Positions 32,150 to 44,316 of a stretch of DNA of 64,000 nucleotides are shown one piece after another (positions within the stretch are counted from its first letter, which is position 1; every line of letters begins with the position of its first letter). The notes below the pieces were generated by a model. The model worked only from the letters and a program-made list of their open reading frames with translations. It did no database searches and was not told the DNA's origin. Position numbers and translations under genes: made by a program. The stretch is from Ottelia alismoides (lineage: Eukaryota; Streptophyta; Magnoliopsida; Alismatales; Hydrocharitaceae), in contig JAZKJV010005753.1 in the NCBI GenBank assembly GCA_037367405.1, positions 372,001 through 436,000 of the forward strand, in the 5' to 3' direction.

Positions 32150-33969
32150 TAATTAACCGCGAGATACGAGGGTCTAAATGTATCACACAAGGCGGAGACA
32201 AAGTTAAGTCAACAATTAACCCACGAATAATATCAAGTAATGGAAATCAAAGTACGGAGTTAAATTTATTATATCTCTACAAAATATGTGTATAGTGCAA
32301 GTATGTGTAGAGTGTCGAACTCAGGGAGCAAACAAGATAGAACAAGGCAGGAGTGCACAAAGATCAATGTGAAAGTGAACAATTTCCTATGAATGTGAAA
32401 ATTTTTCTGGGTTTTGAATTTTATATTTTTTTATTTAATTTTTAATTTTATATTTTTATATTTTGGTTTTTAATTTACTGATTTTTTATTTTCATTTTCT
32501 TTTAAGAAAGATATAATGTATATAAGGAATATATATATATATATGCACTAGAGATAAGAGAGGGATAAAAATAGGAGAGAATGCTCAAAATACAGGAAAT
32601 AAAATATTTTTGGGCTTTTTATATTTTCTAATGTTTTTGTGAATTTTTTATATTTTTCTTAATTTTTTTGGTATGTTTGAAGGCAAAAATACTAAGAAAC
32701 AGTGAGTATAATATATATGCAAGACAAAAATATAGAAATAAAATAGCAAACATGAATGAAAAATTGTCAAATTAATTTTTACAGATAGATAATAGGATAA
32801 AGAAGATTCATAGACAGAAAACACAAATTTTGGAGTTTTATGATTTTTTTAGGTTTTTATGAAGATTTTGAGAATTTTGCTATTTTTAGGGTTTTGCTTT
32901 TGTAATTTTTAGGGATTTTTGGTCAAAAGATAAAATAAGCTAAGACATATAAAATATATTTTTTTCGATTTTTTTAAAAGATTCTTTTTGAATTTTTATG
33001 TATTTTGTAATGCAAGCAATGCTGAAAATGCATGTTTTTGATTTTTAATAAATATGAAAGTGTAATAAATATGAAAACTAAAAATATGGCATTAAACTAC
33101 AATGCAACATGAGCCTATGGTATTTTTTGGTAATTTTTTGAGTTAAAATGATGCATTAAATAAATGCAAACATCTAAGCAAAAATTCAACACTAGCAAGG
33201 GCATCAACGTACATAAACAGAAGTCCAGGGCTCACTTGCAATTTTTCCAAAATTATATAACGTTAAATACAATTTTCTGGACTAAAAATAAATACCCAAA
33301 CCCGGAGGGGGTTCCCTACAAAATGTCCAACTCAAGCGCACTGGACACGTGACTTGGCATGGGTATTTTTGCAATTTTACAAAGTTCCAGGGGCTCATAT
33401 GCAATTTTACCAAAACATTACAACTTAATGAGAAAGTTCATGGACCAAATCAGAATAGACAAACCCCAGGGGGGTCCTTGCAAAATGCCCACTACCCTAC
33501 GTACACGGGTCACGTGAGGTGACGTGGACTGGACCTAAGTGCAAATATGAAAACTATAGGGGTCTTGATGCAAATATGATAGAATTATTTAAACTACGAA
33601 TAAAAGTTTTTGGACTAAAAATAAAATGTGAAAATGGCGGGGGTGTAGATGCAAAATACCCATGCTGAAATTCCTCGTGCGTGATTGAACGGCGGAGGGC
33701 CGCTCACTTATCCACGTGGCGCGCATACAATGCGCGATGACGGTTCGGCGATGATCGATTGATATCAGATCTGGCGAGGAGATCGACGGTCGATGCGGGC
33801 CTAGATCGGACGACTGATGATCAAATTGGAGCGGGCCTCGGATTGGACGACGGAGAAGCGAAGAGGAAGAACGGGGAAGAACGCCGGTGAGGCGAACTTC
33901 CCCGAGTTTGATCTCCGGTCTCCGGCGATGCTTTGGGCTCAAAATTGGTCGGTGCGCTCCTGGGAGGTC
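32150..33969 (-). repeat. Gypsy array LTR 2, first part
   Basis: It starts TAATTAACCG (TG changed to TA) and is homologous to 17681-19510. About 30 bp present near 17734-17763 and 60773-60802 are missing near 32205. It is interrupted by the copia element at 33970 and resumes at 44317. Confidence 0.9.
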
Positions 33970-36485
33970 TGTTGGAAATGCGAGCCCACAGCGAGCCATT
34001 ATGCAATAAATGTTATTGCATATATGATCTGAAATAAAAAATGAATAATTTGCATAATAGGTCCCTTAGTACAATTAGGGTTATGTACCATGGCCATCTT
34101 AATAATCATACAGCTGTTGATTCAACTATTGAATCATAGAGGCTGGTGCTTGGATGAATATCTAAAGAGTTAGATTGAGGACTCATCCAGCACCGTCAAA
34201 TGATTGTTAAGAGATGATCTCCAGCCTGAGTAGGAGATGGCAATCCTTATCTCTTTAGGCTGATATCTGACCGACCTCTTGATGCAGGTCCTCTGCATAG
34301 GAATAGAGATTCGGAGGTGCCAGATTAGTTAGGTCAAAGAGTTGACTTAACGAGATCGAGATAACCAAAGTCCTATATCGTATGCTGTCATGATATAGGC
34401 ACGCATCCTCTGACCGGAGACAGATGTGTTGCTATATGTCTAAGTATGTACATTTGGCAGACCAATAGGTTGATGACCTAATCAAGGTCTATACACCGGC
34501 GCGCTGGTGTGCATATAAGGGCATATGAGTAATACGATCTCTCAAAGGAATCATACAGGTTCAGTTACTAAACCGGAAGACATGAGCTCACTCATGAGAT
34601 ATTGGGATGAATCAAATTCCATGCGCATGGTCATCTCGCTTTGGAAGCTTGACTGAATTTGTAGGTTTGATATATACTTTTAGTATATGATCAAGACCTA
34701 GGTATAATATACGCTTTTGGAAAGTGTATGATTGATACCAACTCCCAATGATCGAATGAGAAACTTACTGATAAAACTATGAAGTAGACAGTATAAAGTT
34801 GATCCGATACTTCGGGTTTAGTCTGAGTCTTCCAGTATGCAGGATATACAGATATTGGGAATACCTGAGGGTGATTTGATCATAAACGATTGTATAACCA
34901 TGACACTTCCATTCCTAGGGAGTGATGAAACGGGTCTGGATTTTAGTGACTCCTCTTAGTAGAGAAGTGATCTGATCTTGGTCCAAGTGTTGGACATTGA
35001 TCTGAATGTGATTCAGATAAAATGAGAAGATTAGATTTACGGTCTTGATTTAATCAAGCATCTATGGGAGGCCCGCGATCTGGATTTGAGATATGATCTC
35101 AATATCCATGTCACTATACGTGGAACAATACAATCGCCCTGTCCTTATCTCCAAGTATCTGCGGAGAGATTGCATTATTCTTGAAGGCTCAGGAATAATT
35201 CCATGAGATCTAAGCAATGAAGAGATCATGATTAAATGTGATTTAATCATCTTAATGTATGAAGAAATTATCCAATATAATTAAATGTGATTTAATTATC
35301 ATGGATAAGAATAATATGGATAGAAATATCCAATTATTCATAATATATTATAAATGTAATTTATAATGTATTAGAGAGAGCTAATTATAATTTATATGTG
35401 TTGATTAATTATTATTTGTATTGGATACACATTGTGTAATTAATTAACAATATGAATTATATGTTGTTTTGGGTTGTGAATATGATTCACAATTTTTCCA
35501 TGGAAAGAATGCAATATTCTCAAAGATAATTGTGAATTATTTTTTGAAGAATAAAACCCAATAAATTTGTTGCAAATAAATAAGAGAGATTCCAAGGAGA
35601 TATGCAATCTCATGGATTTCCATGAGATTGCAATCTCCATGCAATCTCAAGGGGCGGCACAACATTCCTATAAGGAATGTGTGGCCGTTCACTTGGAAGG
35701 TACATGGAGATGAAATCTCCATGTATCTTCTCTCCTTATTTGTTGGGTTCATTTAGGAATAAATTATATTTGATTTTATCAAATATATTTTGACCTAAAT
35801 TTGTTGCTTTTGACAACAACAATCTTGGCCATTGGATTGACACAAATCAATCTCACCCATTGATTTTATGTGTCCCATGGATTGAGATCCATGGATCCCA
35901 AAACCCTATAAATAGAGAGGCATACTATGCTCTCTAATTACTTGCAATATTGGAGCTCTCTCTCTCCCTCACTTCTTCATACACGCCAGCCCTCTCTCCC
36001 TCTCTTGTTGGTGGCCGTCCACCATACCCTGGAGAAGGGAATCGTCGTCGCCATCGCCACCGCGTTGCCGCTTCGACGTTCTTCGGTTTCTCCGTCTTCT
36101 TGGTGTGCTACTTCCACGAAGGAGACGTTAGATCTCGTGTGACGAGATCAGGAGCAACCACGCTTGGATCAACTTCTTGGATTGCGAGGACAACGCGGTT
36201 CATCCCCGCGCTCGCAAGCAGTCTCGCTGACGATCGGACTTGAGACAGGAGGTCTCTTCTCTTAGAGACTCGATCAACCACGCTTAAAGAGGTATTGCAT
36301 TATACTTGTTGTGGTTATAGATGAAACGATCTGAGAATGGTTCTCGGATCATGTGGTTTCATCGGATAAAATTTTTTTTTAAATTCCGCTGCACCGAACA
36401 ACTAGAACGACTAGTCGTTCCTCGTCGTATCCGATACGACGATCACGCTTCCGTGATGCGCTTGAGGATAATTCCATATCCTTCA
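33970..36485 (+). repeat. Copia 5' LTR
   Basis: Begins TGTTGGAAATGCGAGCCC and ends ATATCCTTCA. Short inverted-repeat ends (TG...CA). It lacks about 10 bp (CATTCCCTGA) present near 41849 in the 3' LTR. It includes a TATA box and a GC-rich R/U5 segment. Confidence 0.95.
35907..35914 (+). promoter_or_regulatory. TATA box in copia 5' LTR
   Basis: TATAAATA, followed about 20-30 bp later by a pyrimidine-rich GCTCTCTAATTAC that would suit the start of transcription. The same site is at 43736-43743 in the 3' LTR. Confidence 0.7.
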
Positions 36486-36487
36486 AG

Positions 36488-36500
36488 TGGTATCAGAGCC
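36488..36500 (+). other. Copia primer binding site (initiator tRNA-Met)
   Basis: TGGTATCAGAGCC starts two bases after the 5' LTR. It is the canonical plant copia primer site complementary to the 3' end of initiator tRNA-Met. Confidence 0.95.
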
Positions 36501-39479
36501 AGGTTGACGGTTTCGAATATGATTCGAAAAACCGAGGACGACTTGGGTTCGTTAAGGTCGCGAAAGTTTTTTATCGCATTTGATTTCGCAGATCTATTTA
36601 GAAAATAAATTCGGCACTGTTTAAATTGTTTAAACACGAATATAATATTTGGATTTTGTTTTCCATTAAATAAGGAAACCATAGGATCTGAGTTTACGTA
36701 AATCGGATTTCGTATGCTCTAGATATGGTTGTTTTAATGAACATGTATGCACTGTTGCGGGAACTGTAGATCTGAACGTGATTAAAATGTTAATTACTGT
36801 TTAGACTTGCCTCGAAATGCGTGTAACATCACTTAGGTTCTGTCCTAAATCAAATTAGCAATCTATGAAAATTGATTTTGTCTAATTTGGATTTAATATG
36901 ATTGAGATATGCTAATTTTAGTAAGTAGGGGTCACTGCTGAAATTACAGTCCTAATCTAGAACCAAGTGATTGTCAATTAGTGAAATTAATTGTTAATTT
37001 CGTGAAATAATCATGAAAAATATTTGTGAAATATTGGAACATGATTATTTGCCTAATTGACTTGGCCCCAACCAATTAATTGATTAAGATGTGATCTAAA
37101 TCATAATTGGAAGCCACAATCTTTCAAACTTGATGCTTGAATAGGATTTGGGAATTTGTCTAGCAAATTTCCTTATAATCAAAATGATTATTAATATATG
37201 GTACAATTTCGGTTGAAGAACCGATGATCATCTCAAGTACAAATTAATCAATTTGGCATTATCCTTTCCCGAGGCGGATATGATGCCTAGTCAGAGAGCA
37301 TTGGGGTTGCGGGTTGCAACGTATGTGGTCCGTCCCACTCTCGTCGGTACTGGCCATGACAGCGGGTAGGGCCGGGATAATGTCCGAGGGATTAAGATGT
37401 ATTTTTCTAATTATTAAAATTCGAATTAATACGTATTTTGAGATATTACCATATATGTATTAAAGTAAAATAATCAAGTTTGATTGATTAAATTGGATTG
37501 ATAATTAATTTAATATGATTAAGTTGATTATATCCAACTAAAATACTCTAATATGATTAGAGTTAATAATTCTCTTGGAAGAATTAATTATGTGAATATG
37601 ATTCATGATAATTAATTAAAATTTGAATATGAGGAGGAGGATCACATAAGTGACATCCATGGTCTCCCGTCAAGGTGAAGGGTTCCGTCGCCAGGGATTG
37701 TATGTAGGAGACGCCTGTCCGAAGTGACAGCTCCTGTATGCAAGCGCATCTGGATCGGGCTCTTCGCTTCTCGAAAGAGTAAGGACGTGTGCGTAGTGAC
37801 CCCAATATCGGGTCCTCATATTATTGGGGCGATATTGGATTGCGCATAGCGAGTTGTATTCCTGTTGACGGTTGGTTCAATTAATGACGAGTCAACATCG
37901 CCTTAGGTGTGGTGGGCCCGGGTGTTAAAGACCGAATTGGGAGATGCAAGTTGGACTTGCAAGGCGGAATGTGTTCCCGCTTCTTTTATCCGAGTTGTAG
38001 GTTCTCATATTATTGGGATGCAACAAAGATAAGGAAGGAGATCCCAGATCTTGCTTGAGATATAATGGTAAGTATATCTCTTACATTGAAAGTGATTAAG
38101 GGAATGAACTTTCAGTGTTGACAAGGCAAGATAACTTTGATATAAAAATTCCTAAATCAAAGTAAAATATGTATATATAAATACATACATCTATGCAAAT
38201 TTCTTATTTCAGAAATCCTTCATTAAAACCCACTCAATGATATACTCAATAGTAACCAGTGAAATATCTTGGATCGGACTCATGATCCAGATATTGTACT
38301 TGCAATTGAACACATAATGTATGTGATTGCAATATGCAAGTCTCCTCATACTAATGAGGAATGACAGTTAAATAGATAATAGGACTACAACCCTAGGGTT
38401 TGTATGTCTCTATAGTCTTGATCTCATTGGATGTACTTTGGAAGTAACATGTCGATGATGATCGCAATTGTCAAATAATCCTTATAAAATCAATGAAGAT
38501 ATTCTGGCATACATATGTGCTCTTGATATTTAATCATGAGTGACATGGTTCTCTGCATCATGCAGAATGGTGGCTCTATAAGAGATGATGTATTCAAATT
38601 GTTTGAGTACCTACCTGAACCTATGTTTTAAGAGTTTAGATGGATGTAGATGATGAGTGTCATCATTCTACTATCTATACTCTAGTCATTCATGAAGCTT
38701 CATAGTATTCATATTGTATGAATTTAATGAAGCATGTATAAATGTTGAAATGATATTACATTGAATTTAACGTAAGAGATCCTTAGTCTTGAGCAATGGT
38801 TGCTCATAGATAAAGGGAGCACAGTGGAAGCATGGGTTGGACCCAAGAAAGAAGAAAAGTCAAAGAGTTGACTGGACTTCTGTGACTTCCATATGACATC
38901 CAAAGAGTTGGATGAATGCCAATACTACAATAAGTTGATGTGTTGATAGTATGACTATCAAGTCTGTCTAGAATCCTTAGAAAAGGACTCGGATGGAGCA
39001 TCAGAATAATCTACATAAATCATTGATATTGACTTACTTATTGAATAAGATAAAATCAAATAATTGTATCTCAATCTTCTGATGACATTTGCAATGGGTT
39101 GCATATGTTTTAGAAGACTGGAAAACTTGATCTTAAAAGATTTATAGTTATCCACGTGAATATTGATGCAATTGTTGCAACAATTTCCATTGGATCACTA
39201 GACTTCATAATTTCAGTGGGAGAGCCCTTAGTCTTAGAGAATGTCTCTATGAACTAGATATAAGAATACACTCATTGTTTGTTTCTAAATATTGGAAATA
39301 AACATGAATTCTGAGATAGAACTATCATAAAGAGTTATGATGAAGATATTTCAGAAAGTAATCTAAAATCTAGTGGACTCCACAAAATTAGAAAATTAAT
39401 GAATGGTTCATTAAGATTTCTAAATACTGAAATTAAAACTCAAGATCAATAGGAGGATGAAGATCATTTGACAATGATC
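36501..39479 (+). other. Copia leader and expected gag region, not recognisable
   Basis: About 3 kb between the primer site and the first recognisable pol motif. It has two GC-richer patches (about 37265-37385 and 37620-38040), otherwise AT-rich. No long frame and no clear gag or CCHC motif was seen. Either gag has decayed or it has been replaced, as in non-autonomous families. Confidence 0.45.
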
Positions 39480-40150
39480 TAGCATCAAGCCTTGGACATT
39501 TGTCTATTGATTTGATCGATAGACTGGTAAGAAATGAAACTTTAGAATGTCTAAAATTTCAAAACTTACATACTTATGAATATTGTATTCAAAGAAAAAT
39601 GTCCAATACACCCTTCTTTGGGAAAGGTGTAAGATGTCAAGGTATTCAGGATCTCATACATATTGATGTATGCGGATCATCTATATCATAGTAACATTAT
39701 GGATATGCGATATCTATTGATGATTATGTATGATATGAGATTTCTTCTCTTCACCTAAGAAACCTTTGAAATGTTCAAAGATTTCATTATTTTTTGGTTT
39801 AGAACCAAATTTTGAAGGAAGATAAAATGAATTTGATCTTATCTAGGTAGCAAGTACCTACTAGATAAATTCAAAGAATACCTTATGGAGATATGAATAT
39901 CATTTCTATCTCAATCCTCCTAACACACCTTAACTCAATAGAGTTATAGGGAGATACAATTGGATCATGTGTGACATGATCTTATCAATGATGAATTTTA
40001 ACATAATTATCCCTTAGTTTCCAGGTATATATGTGTAGTAGAGACTACAATGTATATCCTTAATAAGGTTCCATGTATGTTGGAATCTAGCACTTAAAAG
40101 TGCCGCTTCATTAGGAAAATAAAAGATGGTATTGGATACCTACTTTATGA
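39480..40150 (+). pseudogene. Copia GAG-pre-integrase and integrase (degenerate)
   Basis: The reading at 39500-39691 gives SIDLIDRLVRNETLECLKF, CIQRKMSNTPFFGKG and LIHIDVCGSS, matching the copia pre-integrase (LGH..., C..GKM...PF, LIH.DVCGP). Further on, YGYAISIDDY near 39700 corresponds to the integrase D-D-Y segment, and a NRVI...-type segment near 39940 stands where NGvaERrNRtL is expected. Frames change repeatedly. Confidence 0.75.
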
Positions 40151-40479
40151 CCATGAGATTCTAAGTATCTCATCTCTGAGAATATGATTCTTAGAGGTTG
40201 AGACTCTTAAGAATCAAGATGAAAATGAAGTGTAGGAACTCATTCAATCTTGAGAAGATAATGAGGCTCCTGAAATTGGAAACTAAAAGGACAATTAAAG
40301 ATGAAACACTAATACCTCTTCAAATGAGTTTGAGGATGGATTCCATGTGTTAGAGAAATCTGACAATGATCGAACTTCATGTGATAAAGCTTCTGAAGAT
40401 CATAGCATGGATAGATGGATATTAGCAATGAAAGTCTAATGTAGACTTCATGTACAAGTGTTGTATATGGACCCTCGAG

Positions 40480-40990
40480 GATCCACCTATATGGGTAAGA
40501 CCTGTAAAGGTGTAAATGGATCTTCAAGAGAAAGGAAACCTGATGAGAAGGTAGAGACCTTCAAAGCACGGTTCGTAGCCATGAGCTACACACTGGAAGA
40601 GAAGACATTGCTTGCGATGAGCCTTGCTCTTCGGTAACCATGCTTAAAATCATCAGATTATTGCTAACCTTAGCTACACAACTTGACTATTGCATCTTCG
40701 AGATGTAAGTCAATATTGCATTCCTCTACGAATACCTATTTGAGGATATTCACATGAAGTAGCCCCAGGGCTTCACGGTTGAGGAAAGCAAGGTGTGCAA
40801 GCTAAGGAATCCATCTATGGACTCAAATAAGCTTCTTGAAGTTGGACCATAAGATTTAATGGAATTATAATTGTTATGATTTCAGATAGAATCTTGATGA
40901 GCCATATGAAACTTAGTGGGAGTGCCTTTGTGTTCATCATGCTAAATGTAGATAATATCCTAATCATTTAGAATGATATAAGGATGATAA
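40480..40990 (+). pseudogene. Copia reverse transcriptase (degenerate)
   Basis: Conceptual readings in shifting frames give WIFKRKRKPDEKVETFKARF, VTMLKIIRLLLTLATQLDY, then VNIAFLYEYLFEDIHMK, PQGFTVEESKVCKL and finally FVFIMLNVDNILI, in place of the canonical YVDDIL. The order is that of copia RT. The catalytic YVDD is altered to NVDN, and stops are frequent, so it is inactive. Confidence 0.82.
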
Positions 40991-41079
40991 TAAGTGTTTT
41001 ATAGACTGGCTATTCCATATCTTGAAATATGATTTCAAAGATACCTCTTAGATCTTAGTTCTGAAGTTGTTCAGAAGCC

Positions 41080-41340
41080 AAGAGAAGAGGATAATTGGAC
41101 TGTCACATTTGTAGTACACCTTGGACATATTATATTCATAGAAATTCCAAGAAAGGCTTCCATCCCTTAAGATATGGTACTGACCTATCTAAAGGGATAG
41201 CACCTCAAAGAGTTGAGGAAGTGAATGCTAGAACTACTTGCCCTTGGGCATCAGTTCTAAGAAGCCGGGTGTGTGCTAGATGTGTACAAAAGCCAGATGA
41301 CCGACATGCAGTGGGAGTAGTAAACTGTTACTAATCCTAC
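41080..41340 (+). pseudogene. Copia RT/RNase H junction region (degenerate)
   Basis: The reading at 41095-41334 contains SKKGFHPLRYGTDLSKGIAP, then WASVLRSRVCARCVQKPDD and HAVGVVNCY. It corresponds to the copia segment YAsaiGSLMYAmlcTRPDi.yAVG.vSrY that precedes RNase H. It is recognisable but mutated at key positions. Confidence 0.75.
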
Positions 41341-41774
41341 TATGGAAATAAAACACTTGGTTGCAGTAATAACAAAATCTATATAGATGACAAGATTTTT
41401 GAGATAGTGATCTCGAAGTCTTATCTTCAAAAGCTTAAGACTTTATAGATAGAGATCTAAAAGGTCTTAACTGTGGATACCTTAAGAGATAGTGATCTCC
41501 AAGAATAAAGGCATTCTGATAAGGATTATGTAAATATTGGTTAAGCTGTAGTGTCAAGGACACTATAACTAACAAGATTGAGTATTAGTTGCATAAGATG
41601 CAACATTCGCATTAGATGCGAGCACTGTTACTGGGGATATGCAAGTGCCGTAAAAGGACTTGGCGTAGTCTCGCGGGAACAGAGTGACTGATCAGCTTAC
41701 CGAACTATTTTCCAAATAGTCTATGATTGTCACATGAGTACGGGATTAAATGATTAGCCCATTAATGGTTCTTT

Positions 41775-41788
41775 GGGCTAGTGGGAGA
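41775..41788 (+). other. Copia polypurine tract
   Basis: GGCTAGTGGGAGA lies immediately before the 3' LTR and is the likely plus-strand primer. Confidence 0.6.
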
Positions 41789-41789
41789 T

Positions 41790-44316
41790 TGTTGGAAATG
41801 CGAGCCCACAACGAGCCATTATGCAATAAATGTTATTGCATATATCATTCCCTGATCTGAAATAAAGAATGAATAATTTGCATAATAGGTCCCTTAGTAC
41901 AATTAGGGTTATGTACCATGGCCATCTTAATAATCATACAACTGTTGATTCAACTATTGAATCATAGAGGCTGGTGCTTGGATGAATATCTAAAGAGTTA
42001 GATTGAGGACTCATCGAGCACCGTCAAATGATTGTTAAGAGATGATCTCCAGCCTGAGTAGGAGATGGCAATCCTTATCTCTTTAGGCTGATATCTGACC
42101 GACCTCTTGATGCAGGTCCTCTGCATAGGAATAGAGATTCGGAGGTGCCAGATTAGTTAGGTCAAAGAGTTGACTTAACGAGATCGAGATAACCAAAGTC
42201 CTATATCGTATGCTGTCATGATATAGGAACGCATCCTCTGACCGGAGAAAGATGTGTTGCTATATGTCTAAGTATGTACATTTGGCAGACCAATAGGTTG
42301 ATGACCTAATCAAGGTCTATACACCGGCGCGCTGGTGTGCATATAAGGGCATATGAGTAATACGATCTCTCAAAGGAATCATACAGGTTCAGTTACTGAA
42401 CCGGAAGACATGAGCTCACTCATGAGATATTGGGATGAATCAAATTCCATGCGCATGGTCGTCTCGCTTTGGAAGCTTGACTGAATTTGTAGGTTTGATA
42501 TATACTTTTAGTATATGATCAAGACCTAGGTATAATATACGCTTTTGGAAAGTGTATGATTGATACCTACTCTCAATGATCGAATGAGAAACTTACTGAT
42601 AAAACCATGAAGTAGATAGTATAAAGTTGATACGATACTTCGGGTTTAGTCTGAGTCTTCCAGTATGCAGGATGTACAGGTATTGGGAATACCTGAGGGT
42701 GATTTGATCATAAACGATTGTATAACCATGACGCTTCCATTCCTAGGGAGTGATGAAAAGGGTCTGGATTTTAGTGACTCCTCTCAGTAGAGAAGTGATC
42801 TGATCTTGGTCCAAGTGTTGGACATTGATCTGAATGTGATTCAGATAAAATGAGAAGATTAGATTTACGGTCTTGATTTAATCAAGCATCTATGGGAGGC
42901 CCGCGATCTGGATTTGAGATATGATCTCAATATCCATGTCACTATACGTGGAACAATACAATCGCCCTGTCCTTATCTCCAAGTATCTGCGGAGAGATTG
43001 CATTATTCTTGAAGGGTTCAGGAATAATTCCATGAGATCTAAGCAATGAAGAGATCATGATTAAATGTGATTTAATCATCTTAATGAATGAAGAAATTAT
43101 CCAATATAATTAAATGTGATTTAATTATCATGGATAAGAATAATGTAGATAGAAATATCCACTTATTCATAATATATTATAAATGTGATTTATAATGTAT
43201 TAGAGAGAGCTAATTATAATTTATATGTGTTGATTAATTATTATGTGTATTGGATACACATTGTGTAATTAATTAACAATATGAATTATATGTTGTTTTG
43301 GGTTGTGAATATGATTCACAATTTTTCCATGGCAAGAATGCAATATTCTCAAAGATAATTGTGAATTATTTTTTGAAGAATAAAACCCAATAAATTTGTT
43401 GCAAATAAATAAGAGAGATTCCAAGGAGATATGCAATCTCATGGATTTCCATGAGATTGCAATCTCCATGCAATCTCAAGGGGCGGCACAACATTCCTAT
43501 AAGGAATGTGTGGCCGTCCACTTGGAAGGTACATGGAGATGAAATCTCCATGTATCTTCTCTCCTTATTTGTTGGGTTGATTTAGGAATAAATTATATTT
43601 GATTTTGTCAAATATATTTTGACCTAAATTTGTTGCTTTTGACAACAACAATCTTGGCCATTGGATTGACACAAATCAATCTCACCCATTGATTTTATGT
43701 GTCCCATGGATTGAGATCCATGGATCCCAAAACCCTATAAATAGAGAGGCATACTATGCTCTCTAATTACTTGCAATATTGGAGCTCTCTCTCTCTCCCT
43801 CATTTCTTCATACACGCCAGCCCTCTCTCCCTCTCTTGTTGGTGGCCGTCCACCATACCCTGGAGAAGGGAATCGTCGTCGCCATCGCCACCGCGCTGCC
43901 GCTTCGACGTTCTTCGGTTTCTCCATCTTCTTGGTGTGCTACTTCCACGAAGGAGACGTTAGATCTCGTGTGATGAGATCAGGAGCAACCACGCTTGGAT
44001 CAACTTCTTGGATTGCGAGGACAACGCGGTTCATCCCCGCGCTCGCAAGCAGTCTCGCTGACGATTGGACTTGAGACAGGAGGTCTCTTCTCTTAGAGAC
44101 TCGATCAACCACGCTTCAAGAGGTATTGCATTATACTTGTTGTGGTTATAGATGAAACGATCTGAGAATGGTTCTCGGATCATGTGGTTTCATCGGATAA
44201 AAAAAAGTTTTAAATTCCACTGCACCGAACAACTAGTACGACTAGTCGTTCCTCGTCGTATCCTATACGACGATCATGCTTCCGTGATGCGCTTGAGGCT
44301 AATTCCATATCCTTCA
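41790..44316 (+). repeat. Copia 3' LTR
   Basis: 2527 bp, begins TGTTGGAAATG and ends ATATCCTTCA, collinear with the 5' LTR. TATAAATA is at 43736-43743. Confidence 0.95.

Larger units (their letters stand above)
33970..44316 (+). mobile_element. Ty1/copia LTR retrotransposon, 10.3 kb, nested in the gypsy LTR
   Basis: Both ends are TG...CA with the 5-bp duplication AGGTC outside (33965-33969 and 44317-44321). LTRs of 2516 and 2527 bp flank a 5.3-kb interior with a tRNA-iMet-type primer site, degenerate pol in copia order (GAG-pre-integrase, integrase, RT, RNase H region) and a purine-rich tract. The LTRs differ by only scattered substitutions and a 10-11 bp indel, although the coding region is riddled with stops. 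It was therefore probably mobilised in trans. Confidence 0.96.
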
